NCBI GenBank assembly: GCA_028015205.1 | Contig: CM051514.1 | Location: forward strand, 24,320,150 to 24,384,149 | Source of the DNA: Mytilisepta virgata | Lineage: Eukaryota > Mollusca > Bivalvia > Mytilida > Mytilidae | Length of the DNA stretch: 64,000 nt | Direction: 5' to 3' | Part shown: one piece after another, positions 1-12,639 of the stretch | How positions within the stretch are numbered: position 1 is the first letter of the stretch | Layout of the letters: every line of letters begins with the position of its first letter | Position numbers and translations under genes: made by a program | The notes under the pieces: generated by a model | The model's input: the letters and a program-made list of their open reading frames with translations, nothing else | What the model was told of the DNA's origin: nothing | Database searches by the model: none

Positions 1-9
1 AAATTTCAG

Positions 10-86
10 TGAGGTTGATGAAGGAACAAAAATATTATCCGGAAAAGGACCTGAATTGGACATAGACGGAACAACATTAAAATTAG
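10..86 (+). CDS. Calpain A exon equivalent to B exon 12
   Basis: It starts after TTTCAG with T GAG GTT GAT and ends TTA G before GTAAGT, at 77 nt exactly like exon 12 of B and C. Only the first residues (E-V-D versus E-L-D) are alike, so this linker between the two C2-like domains evolves fast. Confidence 0.75.
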
Positions 87-3000
87 GTAAGTAAAAAATA
101 AATACTGTTTGACTGAAGAAAGATAAAAAGTTATAGATTTCAAAAGCACCTCTCTTTATAAGATTATAACAAAAAAACAAAACAAAAAAAAAAAAAACAC
201 ACAAAACTGTTATGTTGAAATAGAATGTGGAATACAAACAGCTATTTATTTTTACCTTGCAAATATATACGAGTATAAAGTTCAGTATTTAAGAAGGGTT
301 TGATAATTGAGCTAAGAAATAAGTCTTAGGTGAATTGTACCTTGACCATAACATCTCGTATTATTCGCCTTATAATTGTGTAATAATAGAGTAGACACAT
401 TGTAAATTGCTGAATTGAAATTAAGAAGTACAGTATTAAAATATTAAACACATTTTGAATATAAAGTTCCATACTTTAAAAGGCAACATACCCGCGAAAT
501 ATTATTTCCTTAAAATCATGTCAACGACCAATACTTGGAAAGCTGTCAACGAAATACAGTATTCTTTTGTGGTGAACATTATTTTTAAGGTTTCAAATAT
601 TTGCTTGCAATATACCACTGAGCTATTTTTCAGGTTACACACAGTGCTTTCCTGGGAGATTTATAACGGGGCAAAATGCTGGTGGACAGATTTCTTGTCA
701 AACGTTTGGAAACAACCCACAGTTACTTTTAAGAGTTAGCGAAAGTAATGCCTTAATTAACTACTATACATTACATTATATATATTATTTCAATGCAAAT
801 ATGGTTCTGAATAGGGGAAATCTGTACAAGAAAGAAGGAAAAGTCACGATCAATGGAAAAATTGGCCCACATTTACATTGCAAACATATTCGACTATAAA
901 GGTCAGTGTTAAAGAAGAGTTTGATAATTGTGTTAAGAAATAATTCCTAGGCGAATTGTACCTTGACCATAACAACTCCGTCAAAATAGTTACCTACATA
1001 GTGTAATCCGGAACATCAACACCTTGAACCTTGCACTTTTGAAAATTTGCACACTTATCCTAAACACATTGAAGATGTACACCTCACATTAGGTTCTAAG
1101 GGTACCTAGTTTGTGTAATCTGAAACTCCAACACCTTTCACTTTGCATTTCTGGAATTTTACAGTTATTGTAACCACATTGTAGATGTGTATCTCCCCTT
1201 TTTGGGGTGATTTGAGAAAAAAATGTCAAAGTTATCCTTTGTTGAACTTAGTCATTTTTAGGCACATCATGTTTTAAGGGTACCTAGTTTGTGTCTGAAA
1301 CTGTTATACCTTTCACCTGGCATTTCTGAAATTTAACACAGTTGATCTGATTTATTGTAAATGTGCACCTCCCTTTCGGGGTGATTTGAGAACAAATGTC
1401 ACCTGGCATTTCTGAAATTTTGCACAGTTATTCTGACCAAATAGAACACATAACTATTTTGCTTTTACTCAGCCCTTATGAAAAAAACGGTATTCATTTT
1501 TAATTTCTTATGCTTGTGTATGTCCTTAATGGAGTTTCAATCAGTGTTTTATAGCAGAACATATCAGACTTGTTCACGCTTGTGTTTTGGCCCAGACAAG
1601 ACTGTCATTTAATATAATAGTAATAATAGAGATTGTGTCATGGACACGACCACAGGACCAAAAAGTTATGCCTTTTCTCTCAAGAAATAAAAAAATGATT
1701 TTTTTTGGTAATTAGATCAATATAGAATAAAGTACTACATTCAAAGGTAAATCTTACAATGGTAGATAATTTCAAGTCTTATGGAAATTGATAAAATTCT
1801 CTTCTTTGCATGTGACGCAAGTCAAGACATCTAACTGGTCTTGTTTAAGCTTGTAGAAAATACAAATCAGTGAAGATCTAGCTTGAAACATTTAAAATAA
1901 AAACTGCAAACTATCGCGCAATAATACCCTTTAAACATCTCCTTCTTTGTGAACTAAGTAGATGTGAAAATACTACAACCAATGTTCAGACATTTTGTTT
2001 TGGAATACAGTTATTATGAAAGATATAATAAATATGTTTGGTGGAGGGGAAAGGGATTTTTGTCAAGCGGATAGACTTAAAAACATATTCAAAATTTGCT
2101 TGTAAACTAAACGAGACTTGAACTTTCATAGACATTACAGTCTGATTTACATTTTATTTGCAGCACAACATGTAAAAGTTGAAATTATGCAGCCTGTCAA
2201 ACAAGACGGATTTCCATTGGGAATTAAACTTTTCCAGGTACGTTTTAATGTGAGTTTAAGTAAGTAAACCGTTACAATGCCAATACTGTATGACGTTGTC
2301 CTGTTCATTTCGTTGATTCTATAATCCGTTTTATAATGCATTGCTTTGACAAGCAGGTTCAAGTACTGTTCATCTGACCATTACTTGTTATAAAATTAAC
2401 AGTTGGGAACATATCCTCTAAATGGTTGTTACACCGCTCCAAATTCGGACAAAATTTCTCTTGGTATTTAGGTCATTTTAGCTTCCATGTGCATAATGTG
2501 CTTCTGGAGATCTGGGGTTCTATTTTATCTTTTTGACTTATAATTATTGTTTACCTTAGCGGTTGCAATGGTTTTTATTTCTCAATCCGTTATCGACTGA
2601 CATTTCGGGGTAATATTTTTGCTGAAGGACTTTATATTACTGGCTGTTTTAGCTCTTTTTTTACATGGTCGTGCTAATGTGGTGCACTTTAATTTTACAT
2701 TTTAATATATCAATAGTGCTCAAGGTCAAATATTTTCAAGACAAGCACAAGATCAAATGCATTGAAAGCCGGAAATGTGTAAAGCCAGAAAAAAGCCTTT
2801 TCATCTTGAGATTCTTCTGGTTTTTTTTTATAGGTAATTCTTTCCATCAATGGTTACGCAAGGATTTTTTGGTCAAACGTTTCAATAAGTAAACTTCTCT
2901 TATTTGTATTTTTCTCTTTTCTGTTTTTTTTTTAGTATTAATCCTATTTCCTTGTGTTACCATGTTTGTTACATAGTTGACGTTCTTAGATATCCTTTTA

Positions 3001-4141
3001 GTCATTTATAGTTGAAATTCTTCGATATCATTTTAGCCATTTACCAGTTACAAGCTTGGCTATAGTTGAAATTCTTCGATATCATTTTAGCCATTTACCA
3101 GTTGCAAGCTTGGCTATAGTTGACGTTCTTCGATATCATTTTAGCCATTTACCAGTTGAAAGCTTCGCTATAGCTGACATTCTTAGATATCATTTTAGTA
3201 ATTTACCAGTTGAAAGCTTCGCTTTGCAGTGCTGATTATAAATTAAACTGTAAAATTTAAATGGTTATTTTAAACCATTCATCGGTTTGTACAAGGCATG
3301 TCTTGTATACAAAATTAATTTTTTTATTTAATTCCTATAGAATGAAGACTTTACAGATGACTATCAGTGGTTTGCTAGGAATTACAATGAAGCTATAAAA
3401 GACTTAAGTGGAAACGATGGTCCGTTCTCATATGGTGATAGTGTGGATTGTGGTTATAGGTTAGATCCGGGAACGTATCTGTTAATTATACATGCAAACT
3501 CTGAAAGTGATGAAAATGACTTCGCCCTCGCTATTTACTCGGAAAAGCAACTTCAGATCAGGTAATTTTAACATAAGAATAAAACAAAATTAGTTCGATG
3601 AAAGGAATATGTTGGATACAGTATTCAAAACAATAACTTTATAAAGGAATAGTGTTTTTTTATTGCCGTTCTTTATCTCAAATTCAATACGAAGAAGAAT
3701 CTCAATCCGACAGTTTCATAACAGAACTATAGCACCAGTGTGATTAAACCATAAAGCAATTGCAGAGAATGATTTGAAAGGAGGGCCATCGTTCAATTTA
3801 AGCGTTACAAAAATCACCGTTTACGTAATATTCAGGATGATAGCTCACCAATGAAAGAACTTCCAGACGTAAAAATAACATCTGTGTAAATACATAGTAA
3901 TTTTGTTCGCATCATTAATGGCCTTTTAAGTACACAAGAAAATTGAAACCTTTATATGCAGGGTAACTTTTTGTTGTTAAACCAACAGAAATGTTTTTTT
4001 AAAACAAGGTATAAAATAAAAATATTTTATTGGAAGCAAAATATTGCCAAAATATACAGTTTGTGTTTAAAACCTTTATGCCAAAGGTCATATTATAATT
4101 GATATTTTTGTCAATTTTGCAGGTCCACCCATATGACATGA
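10..4141 (+). CDS. Calpain copy A, 3' part only (last five exons)
   Basis: The window opens inside this gene. Five exons (10-86, 634-744, 2164-2237, 3341-3561, 4123-4141) splice with consistent phases (1, 1, 0, 2) and end in TGA at 4139-4141. They match the last five exons of copy B in order, phase and nearly in length. The product is the C-terminal C2-like (CBSW) domain of an atypical calpain. Shared landmarks are NAGGQISC, NNPQLLLRVSE, IMQP, GFPLGIKLF, LDPGTYLLIIHANSESDENDF and the terminal HMT in place of HMN. The sequence is clearly more diverged from B and C than those are from each other, so A is the older paralogue. Its protease core lies upstream of the window. Function beyond that of a regulatory beta-sandwich domain cannot be read from this part. 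Confidence 0.85.
254..982 (+). repeat. Duplicated ~105-bp repeat flanking a calpain A exon
   Basis: The stretches 254-358 and 878-982 are diverged copies of each other (both contain TTTGATAATTG and GAATTGTACCTTGACCATAAC). They lie about 624 bases apart on either side of the exon at 634-744. Confidence 0.6.
634..744 (+). CDS. Calpain A exon equivalent to B exon 13
   Basis: 111 nt, entered in phase 1 after TTTTTCAG and left in phase 1 before GTAATG. It encodes GQNAGGQISC and NNPQLLLRVSE, aligning with NAGGQVSC and [11 protein letters not shown] of copy B. Confidence 0.85.
1010..1440 (+). repeat. Degenerate tandem repeat in calpain A intron
   Basis: Diverged units recur at roughly 175-base spacing. 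TAAGGGTACCTAGTTTGTGT appears near 1098 and 1273, GGGGTGATTTGAGAA near 1203 and 1379, and CATTTCTG with AATTTT after each. No coding potential seen. Confidence 0.55.
2164..2237 (+). CDS. Calpain A exon equivalent to B exon 14
   Basis: 74 nt between TTTGCAG and GTACGT. It encodes VKVEIMQPVKQDGFPLGIKLF, aligned with [21 protein letters not shown] in B. It is two codons shorter than in B and C, at the exon end. Confidence 0.85.
2978..3240 (+). repeat. 54-bp tandem repeat in calpain A intron 14
   Basis: GATATCATTTTAG or its variant recurs at 2989, 3024, 3078, 3132 and 3186, so the period is 54 bases after the first short unit. The unit contains TTCTTCGATATCATTTTAGC and ends in AAGCTTGGCTATAG. A single copy sits at 35105-35185, where the homology of the second half of the window begins. 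Confidence 0.8.
3341..3561 (+). CDS. Calpain A exon equivalent to B exon 15
   Basis: 221 nt between CCTATAG and GTAATT. It encodes the second half of the C-terminal C2-like domain, including LDPGTYLLIIH and NSESDENDFALAIYSE, the PG-Y-x-L strand pattern of domain III sandwiches. One codon shorter than in B. Confidence 0.88.
4123..4141 (+). CDS. Calpain A terminal exon
   Basis: 19 nt after TTTTGCAG; it completes an Arg codon and then reads S-T-H-M-T-stop. Copy B ends the same way with Y-V-H-M-N-stop in a 19-nt exon. Confidence 0.8.
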
Positions 4142-4276
4142 CTATGATTCTTTAAGAGGAAGAAACAGCCCACACAAAATCTGTGATATTTTATTTTGAC
4201 TTGTTACCAGTATTACTGAAATATTTATTAACTGTTATAAATTATTGTTTTATTCTATCATATATGTGATCAGAAG

Positions 4277-4282
4277 AATAAA
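4277..4282 (+). terminator. Polyadenylation signal AATAAA of calpain A
   Basis: AATAAA lies 136 bases after the stop codon of copy A. The equivalent AATAAA is retained downstream of the A-prime pseudogene near 35889. Confidence 0.5.
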
Positions 4283-5431
4283 AAGTATCTATCTTAACAC
4301 AAAGAGACTTTTAAACAAATTGAGTGGTGATTTTTAAATATAAAACTTTTAACAAAGAAGATTGAAACGAGCTCCCTTTTCCTTGGTTGTTTCCTTGCAA
4401 TTAATAGCAAGTTCACCTATTATAGTGTGGTAAGATACCATTCAGCAATTAATAATAACTTCGTCGATGGTTGATATCCCTCTTCCTGATTTGTATGGAA
4501 CAGTATCGTGCTCCCTGCGTCTATATCAATGTGCAGAAAACCCGATAATCAATATTTATTCCCATTAAAACATGTCCACTTAAAAAATAAAAAAATACAT
4601 CCAGGAAGCAAATTTTTTACCTGAGAAACGATTCTCTTAAGGTAAGTCAAATTCTGTAAAGCGCACCGTGGGATATGTCCTCCTCGATCGGGATCTTTTT
4701 TGGGGAGTTATATTGAAAAAAAAATTTGCATGCTGATTAGCAATTTTTTAAAGCATTTTGACATGATCAATTTTTCAATCAATGTTAAAACTTTTACAAT
4801 GGGTGTTTTCTAATTTACCTCAATAATTCTTCAGTAATGATGTCAAGGGGAAAATATATTTTGTTTTGACAAAGATTTTGCTTATCGTTCGGATATTAAT
4901 GCCCAAACTGGAAACAATTTATACTTTAAATGTTCGTGTCAAACGACAAGTAAACTGTCTGTTGCACTGAGGTAAGGAATGAGAGGGTAAAGTGGAAATT
5001 CTATATGAAGCATCTTACCAAACATATGACATGAAACTAATTTATATTGATTGATATTACATATCCCTTTAACCATGTTAACGGAAGGGGTACCGTAACA
5101 GTTTTTTTTATTAGTTTATTTCCAGCTTATCTTAGCGACTCTGCATGATAAATGGTATGCAGGAGCATATGCAATTCAATATGTATGGGTACTTGTCCTG
5201 CAAATATGTAGTTCAAATAGTTCACCTCGCCAAAACAAAATATATTTTACCCTTACTTTGATCGATTATTAAAATATTATTAGGGCAAAGTGGAAAAAAC
5301 CTCCACAGTGAAAAGTTATTAAATTGGATTTGATCGGGAAGTTAAACGTCATTGCCATTTTTACCAGACAAAAGCAAGGTAGACGACAAAAACTTGAATC
5401 GCTTGTACCATGCACCTTATAAGTAATAGGA

Positions 5432-5632
5432 CATTGAAGTGCCGAGATTAAACTCGATATTTCTAAACTTCGTAATTTCGAAATTTCTATTTAAATTCAA
5501 CATTAAAGTAGATAATTCCAATATAATTACAGGTATTTCGACTCCTGATTTGTCGAAATTTCGGTTGTTTCGAAATAAAATTACGGTCCTTATATTATCA
5601 AATGCATTTCGAACCTCGGGGATATAAATGTC
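5432..5632. mobile_element. Possible short inverted-repeat element
   Basis: A ~200-bp block present here and absent from the matching place near 37410. It is rich in TTCGAAAT and AATTTCG motifs, with weakly complementary ends. The mobile call is tentative. Confidence 0.3.
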
Positions 5633-5994
5633 TTCAATAGTTAATCAGAAAATCAATAATCATGGGACCACTTACATAACTATACCGTTTACTGTTACTG
5701 CGATTGAGGAGGACGGAAAAATGCGAAAGTCCGAAATTTGCTGACGTCATTATCTGATACCAACGACATGAGGCTGTCCAATGCTCCGAGAAAAATTCTA
5801 GGGTCATTAATCGCTTCCTCGAAAACACTTTAAAAAGTCAAATGATCGCTCCCTGAAATACACAATTTTCAGGGGGGAAAAGGGAGATAAATACATTGTA
5901 CTGAGAGTAAAAAATGGAAATACAAAGTCATTGGTTTTAAAAAGGAACTTTTGGTTAAATTCTGAAAAAAAAACATATGAAAGATTGATTAATT

Positions 5995-6115
5995 GATTAA
6001 GAAATGAACCATGGCAGCCATGCGTTTGTACGCAGAATCTAACATGTGTAACATTATTTGAGCAAAATTTTATCCCCGAGTTTTAGCTGCAAAATATGTG
6101 GGAAAAGGGATGGAC
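5995..6115. mobile_element. Relic of foldback element (same family as 14188-14335)
   Basis: It contains AAGAAATGAACCATGGCAGCCAT and AGCAAAATTTTAT, matching the left arm and centre of the hairpin element at 14188-14335. The right arm is not recognisable. Confidence 0.45.
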
Positions 6116-7466
6116 TGAATGTTATACAGAGTACCTGGAATCAGATCGTAGTATCTTTTGAAATAAGTTAAGGCTCACGGATGCTGCAAAAATGTTCTTC
6201 TTTGATACCCTATTTGGTTTTTTTGCATAAAAAATCTACACTCAAGAAAACTTTGGGTAATTTTTCGGCAATTAATATTTTGACAATGAGCTTTACTAAA
6301 GCTACATTGATAATCGAGGGCGCATTATTAGTAGCATAGAATATTATTACACCTAACCAGAATAGTAACATTACTCCGCATATGTATACCATTTAAAATA
6401 ATATACGACAGACTGGCATTTTTGAAACTTTGCTTCTACTCAGTAAACTCCAAAATTATTACCGACCAACTTCAAATTAAGGCTGCTTTCTGCAAAATCT
6501 TGCACATGTAAAAAAGTATATATTCACAAAAATAAATATTTACCAGAAAATTCAAATAAATCCAGATTTTCATTTTGAAGGACTAGCTTTAGGATGAAGA
6601 ATAGCAATGAAGTTCGATTCTTTGTATGGGGATTCATACACCGTATACTTTCTTTCATATCGAATATAGACCACTGTACAATCACGATTTTTAAAACGTA
6701 TTTCACATTATACATTCCACTAAATAAAATTATCATAAATGAATTGACTTTAAAAATGGATATCAGGGTATTTAAATATGTTATTATTTCTCCAAAGCAT
6801 TTATTCAGTTCAGCAAAGATTACGTTTGTATACGGTTGCCTAGCGTCACGTGTAAATATGTCATGGTTATATGAGTTATTGAAATTGAAAAAATATCTAT
6901 ACTGGAACCGTGTGTGTTTTATTTTATTGATTGATCGATGTGGATCATTGAACATAACGGTATTGAATCCAATAATTTTAATTATCTGTAGGGTTGAATT
7001 TCGAACTGAAGTCTGACCTTTAATATTACTGCTTACGTACATATGAATGAAAGTCAATGGGAACATATTTAATATTGTGATTACTGCTATAATTTCAGGT
7101 AGGAGACGTTTTATAAATACATGTAGTTGTTGTTTTTGGAATAAAAAACGTAAACTGTGTTAATCCGGATTAAAGAAATTATATTTTCCCTTTTGTGTTT
7201 GTACAATTTAAGAACGTCATTAATTATCACTACTTGTATTAAAATAGTAAAAAAAAACAGCTGAATTGAGGCAAGGAGTATTTATGGAGCCTTAATTGGA
7301 AACGAAAGATGTTCAACATTGTTCTTATATTTTTGTGATACTTACCATTTTGTAAACAAACAAAAAAATCAAAGGGTATTTATTATAAAATCGGAAATAT
7401 AACATTTTTATAATAGTTCTAAAAATGGAAAACGTTAAGAAGTAAGTTTCACTAGCATATATCTTT

Positions 7467-7476
7467 GTGTGTGTGT

Positions 7477-7516
<40 letters not shown>
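7467..7516 (+). repeat. GT run followed by a 40-base G homopolymer
   Basis: A short (GT)n leads directly into 40 consecutive G at 7477-7516. The matching place in the second half (around 40810 and 41280) has no such run. Proline-rich open frames read from the complement are artefacts of it. Confidence 0.95.
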
Positions 7517-7518
<2 letters not shown>

Positions 7519-9200
7519 ATGTGCAATTCACAGCTGGTTAGAAACCGTATTTGTGTCGTGATGTCCAATATATGTATAAAACGAAAGCGGAATAGGAAGT
7601 ATTTATAAGTGAGACAGTATATATCAAACGAAGAACTAGCAAACAAAAATTAACACGGTTTATTTAGGTTTTCAGATTATTATGTTGTATTGATATTGTT
7701 TACTTTTGTTTACTTTTGAGATGAAAGCATCTTTGCACTTGTAAAAGATATACAACAGTCTATACGATTGTATGAAAACGTTTCTCAATTTAGAATACAT
7801 GTACATCCAAAATACTTTGCATGACCATCCCGTTTGTAAGTCTGAGATTATTCCTTGCAGGAAATAAATCATGTGACGTCAAGGGAATCTCAAACTATTA
7901 CATGATACCCTTTATTTCAATCTATATTTGTACGTTTTTGTTTGGTGTAAGGTAAATTAAGTTGAACAGAGGGTGGGGTACCTACTGATTGTGGATTAGA
8001 TTACGGAAACTGTTAGAATTAAAAATTTGATAATATCGATAAACGGTAATGGGTCGTTCATTCGTTAAAATATACATCACGTTTGTTTTGTTTCAATACA
8101 CGAACAACCGAATAATCTAAAATAACAGTAAGTTTTTTTTTTTTAAATTTTTGCTCTCATTTCGAATAAATTCAGTTATTCGTCAGATTTAAATACATTT
8201 TTTTAAACAAGGCCTTTACAGTATGTTTAATATCAATGGGAGAACTTCAGATTTGATCAAAATTATTTAAAATATCTACAATACAGAATCTTATGCATAA
8301 GTCCCTGAATAAGTGAATCAAGAGTCTTAAATTGCACAACTGCACTGCAGAGGCAGTACAATGTGTTGCTCTTTGTATCACTTTCCAGCCCATTTCCCTT
8401 CAGTAAATGTAGCAAAGCGTAAGCGCGACCGGCGGTGGGTTTCCGACGATGGCCCATTTCCGGCTTACATTAACATATTATTGAACAAGTTCTTTCCCTT
8501 AAGATGGTTGTAATATTTGCCATTGGAGAACAGCCAATTTTTGTTTAAGTGTTTATCACTACGCTTCCTTCTTTCATGATACTTTCCATCATAATATCTC
8601 TGAAGAGACTGATGATTTAGCCTGTCAAAGCCACCATTAGCCTGTTGCAAGCAACAAAGATTACAAACACATCTGTACACCAAAATGACAAACAAAGTCC
8701 ACAGTTAAATTTTGAACACGACTAAAATATCAAATTCCCGTTCGATCTTACTTTAATTACTCTCCTTTCAATAAATGATTTTAAATGGCTATTTTAGTAT
8801 ATTTACACAGGATTATTACCACCATAGGTTCAGAATATGTGATCAAAATATTTTGTTGCGTAAACAATATGTCTGTGGGTGTAAAATGAAAACATTTTTA
8901 AAAATAAATTTTTAGGAAATTTTTCCATCAAAACGTGAATTATATCGACGAGGAATAATGTTTAATAATAATGGTTGTCACTAACAATATCCATAGTCCA
9001 TACTTGAAGTAGATCAAATAAATAAATTATATTCAAGTTTGGTGCACAGAATGTGCCCATTTCGACTCATCCGTTGTGATCGAGTTCTGAAATGTTAAGA
9101 TCTGAAACAAAAAAAAAACCAATAATGCCAAAATGACCAAAAGGCTACTCCATTTTTTTACAAATTTAATGGTAAATTTAATGTATCAATTCAAATGTTA

Positions 9201-9572
9201 ATCCGCCTCGGTGGTCTCGTGGTAGCGTGATCGCCTCGAGTGCGGAAGGCCGCGGGTTCGATCCCCGGTCTGGTCAATCCTAAGACATTAACATCGGTAT
9301 TTGCTGCTTCTCCGCCAAACACGCGGCATCTAGGAGTAAGACCAAAGAACTGGTAGGCTCGGAGTCAGTATAATGTGTCCGAGTGGGGTGATGTGTCTTC
9401 CTGCGGACAGTTACCTCGTGAGCTAAAACGTTAAAAATCCGACTCAGCGTGTCGGTCTAGTACAAAACAGGGGTCATATTCATATTATCATATTATATCA
9501 ACCTCTTCTCGTCCTGATATGCACCTAATGGCCGCCACTGGACGTTAAACAATAATTCACCCATCCGTCCTA
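9201..9572 (+). mobile_element. tRNA-derived SINE, full length, with target-site duplication
   Basis: The head is tRNA-like, with an A-box-like segment (TGGTCTCGTGGTAGCG) and a B box (GGTTCGATCCC). A body shared with three other copies here follows, then the tail GGACGTTAAACAATAATTC with CCATCC repeats. The 8-bp direct repeat AAATGTTA flanks it (9193-9200 and 9573-9580). The matching position near 43015 is empty, so it inserted after the segmental duplication or was absent from that copy. The family resembles bivalve SINEs; the exact name was not verified. Confidence 0.9.
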
Positions 9573-10289
9573 AAATGTTAAAAACCGAAATAAAAAACAA
9601 ATACAGTGAGCAGGTGTTGTAATATATGTTGTACAAGTATTCACAATAAGTGTCAGAATTTTAATAGTAAAATATTACGAAATGTATATGGCTATTCTGA
9701 TGTGCATTCTTAGTTGTTTAACGAATCATCAGCCGTGCTCTATACCTAAAATGTTGAAAGGCGAAACACTAACCCGAAGTGTTGAAGAGAGATTAATATG
9801 CATGCCAAAGTGAGCTAACGGTAAATAAGAATACAAGTCCAAATCAAGCCATAATCAACAAAAATTTAAGACTAAACTAGATAATAAACTGACGATAAAC
9901 GAGTAAGCATAATTTATTTATACAGACCTAATATCCAAACGAATTCTTTGTCAAGGGATAGTATAGTTGCCATTCAAACTGCAAACATAAACCCAATGTG
10001 TTATAGAAATACAAATATATCACTTCACAAACGAAACGGACAAATGCTTGATATGAAAACAGTTTTCAGCCTCTCTTCCTCTTGATGGAAAACAGTTTTC
10101 AGCCTTCCTTCCTCAGTTCTAATGACTGAAATATAAAACAAACCACTGTTTCTATATCATCAGGTGTTGATGGATTTAAAATTATTTTTTATCTTTCCAC
10201 GTATCCATGAAGTTAAAAGATTTTTCTCGAAATATTTTAGAAAAGGTTTTCTCAGTTCTCATTTATCTAAGACTTATAATTAAAGCTAG

Positions 10290-11095
10290 AGGCTCACAGG
10301 AGCCTTTATCGCTCACCTGGACTATGCTCATATTTACTGGTAGCCTGTAATATCGCTGTCAAGCCAACTGGCTCACTGGTTTCAAACAAGAAGATCTTTC
10401 ATTCATTTTTCCAATTAGGCCCTGGCCGGGTCATTGGATACAATTCTGAAAGAGGACCACTTAAGCACCATTGCTGCCAATTTTTGTTCCAAATTGGCCA
10501 AGCGGTTTCAGACAAGAAAATCTTTCAGTAAATTCCCCATAGGGTCCTATGTGAAACTATGTTCGGCTCTGGCGGCCATCTGGGATGGTGGACGGGATGA
10601 TCGGATACAATTCTGAAAGGACCAGCTAAGGACCATTGCTGCTAAGTTTTGTTCCAATTGGCAAAGTGGTTTCAGAAAAGAAGATCTTAAAGTAAATTTT
10701 CCATAGTGTCCTATGTTAAACTATGCCTGGCTCTGGCAGCCATATTGGATGACGAGTTTAGTCATCGCATATACTTCTGAACGAGGACCCCCTAAAGACT
10801 ATTGCTGCGAAGTTTTGTTAAATTTGGCCCAGTGGTTTCAGAAAGAAGATCTTTAATTAAATTCCCCATAGGGTCCTTTGTTAAACTAGGTATGGCTCTG
10901 ACGGCCATCTTGGATGACGGGCCGTTTCAACGGATACAATTCTGAGAGAGGAACACCTAAGGACCATTGCTGCTAAGTTTTGTTCCAATTGGCCCAGTGG
11001 TTTCAGATGAGATGATCTTTAAAGGAAAGTTTAAGACGACGACGGACGACGGGCGACGAACGACGACGGACAGCTTTTAGGCCAGATGAGCTAAA
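10290..11095 (+). repeat. Array of ~165-bp tandem repeats ending in a GACGACGG stretch
   Basis: Four diverged units. ACCATTGCTGC or a close variant occurs near 10468, 10633, 10799 and 10963, with GTGGTTTCAGA and AGAAGATCTTT in each. The array starts with AGAGGCTCACAGGAGCC and ends with (GACGACG)n and GCCAGATGAGCTAAAATATGAC. The matching place near 43670 lacks it, so it behaves as an inserted unit. Short open frames in it are not a gene. Confidence 0.8.
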
Positions 11096-11254
11096 ATATG
11101 ACATTCATCCTCAGCATAGTGATAAAGACTATACAAAAGAGAAGAACCAGTTAAAAATGAATTTAAGTGGTTATACATTATCAGGGGTAAATGTTTGTTT
11201 TGATTATGGAATATCTTTTTCTCTTATGGTGATATTACATTTGTTATATTTCCC

Positions 11255-11515
11255 ATTTTGTAAGTTATAGCGAGCGCAGCGAGCGCTACAGGACCATATG
11301 CATTTTCTACATATGGGACATTTAGAAAAGTCTTTGTAAATGGGGGCAGCCATATTGTGCTAATTACTAAGGCTAGAAAAAGTTTCGTTCGTCGGAAGTA
11401 AGTAAATTGCTTCAAATTATAATTTTAGAGTCAGAATCGTGATATCGGAAACGAGTTTCTGGAAAGGGCCAATATTGCTATGCTCGCATCATTGGCCACG
11501 CTAATAGCATATTAA
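11255..11515 (+). mobile_element. Dispersed repeat, copy 1 (related to 56085-56250)
   Basis: It contains TATAGCGAGCGCAGCGAGCG and AGAGTCAGAATCGTGATA, then GAGTTTCTGGAAAGGGC and GCATCATTGGCCACGC. The reverse complement of 56085-56250 carries the same landmarks in order. It is absent from the matching place near 43815. No open frame seen. Confidence 0.65.
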
Positions 11516-11839
11516 ATTTCAAAATATATCTATAACATCCTAGATACATTTTGAAATTTATAATTTACAAAATGAGAAATATAACACATTTGACTGAAAA
11601 GGTTTCTAAAAATACGGAGGTATTCATTTCCTCATTCTTTAATCTGTTTTTAAAGTGCATGTAAAATGCCCAATTTAGGATAACGCTTCATCATATAAAT
11701 TCATGACAAAAAGTTTGAAAACAAAATATTATTAAAACGAAAACGGAATTTGGAATGTGCTCCTTCGATATATTTATCCTCTTTGGACCTATGGTAAACT
11801 TAAACATATTCATACAAAGATTCGAGTCGTTTCAAGATA

Positions 11840-12050
11840 TCATTGACATTGACGGAGTTAAGAGTGGCGTCCATTTCGCTGAACTATTATTCATTATTGT
11901 TTATTTGCTAGCTGAAGCCGGCCTCCAGGTGCGGGATTTTTTGCTGCGTTGAAGACCCATTGGTGGCCTTATGCTGTTTTATGCTCTTTGGTCGGGTTGT
12001 TGTCTCTTTGACTTATTCCCCGTTTCCATTCTCTATTCTATCATAATTTG
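11840..12050 (+). mobile_element. 3' end of a mussel-type interspersed repeat
   Basis: It contains GGCGTCCATTTCGCTGAACTA, then GTGCGGGATTTTTTGCTGCG, and ends GTCGGGTTGTTGTCTCTTTG with TCCATTCTCTATTCTATC. Related copies are at 44430-44665 (same position in the duplicate, so older than the duplication) and 52015-52217 (new site). The family type is not determined here. Confidence 0.7.
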
Positions 12051-12639
12051 GTGAATACAAAAAACTTCGAATGACAAAACACTGTGAGCAGTAAAACCAA
12101 ACATTCCAAAATTTAAGATTAATCAACTTTGTTGGAGAGAGTAGAAAATTTGGTTTATAAGAATATTATAAGTCTTCTGAAACTTATGTGCAAATTTATA
12201 ACGTCAGTTTAGAAAATGTTTTTGATAATATGCTTGGATTGAACAGACATCGAATCAAGTAGAGCTTTTCAAGAATATCTTGTACTGCTTTGATTAAAAT
12301 ATTTAATTTGAAAAGCCAAAAATCTGCTCACTATTCTTATCCGGAAAGCTTAAATTAGGATCCTGTGGGAACTAAAGTAACTATGTTTGAAAATTGGAAA
12401 GTCTCCATTCAACGAAAAAATTATGAAAAATACACGTACCCTAAAATCATATCACTAAATACTTTTGTTGAGATTCTTTGAGACTAACTATCATCAGCAG
12501 TTAAATTAAGATTCCAACAAAGTATGGCCATTTTCCCCAGACCTTTTGTAACTTTTTCGGACATTTTCCAACAGCTGTGTAACGCATTTTAAAAAGCTAT
12601 AGCCAGATGTCATTTTAAGATCTGCTTTTCATAGCTTCC

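Noticed and set aside
6524..7066. 180-codon reverse frame and overlapping 140-codon forward frame
   Set aside because: Both strands open over the same AT-rich bases, no recognisable domain, and the second copy (38660-39263) breaks both frames. The block is conserved only because it was duplicated.
7325..7646. Proline-run open frames on the reverse strand
   Set aside because: Produced by the 40-base G homopolymer.
9201..9275. A functional tRNA gene
   Set aside because: The tRNA-like head has imperfect arms and is always followed by the same SINE body and tail; it is a SINE promoter region.
10434..10616. 60-codon frame in the 165-bp array
   Set aside because: A by-product of the repeat; other units of the array interrupt the same frame.
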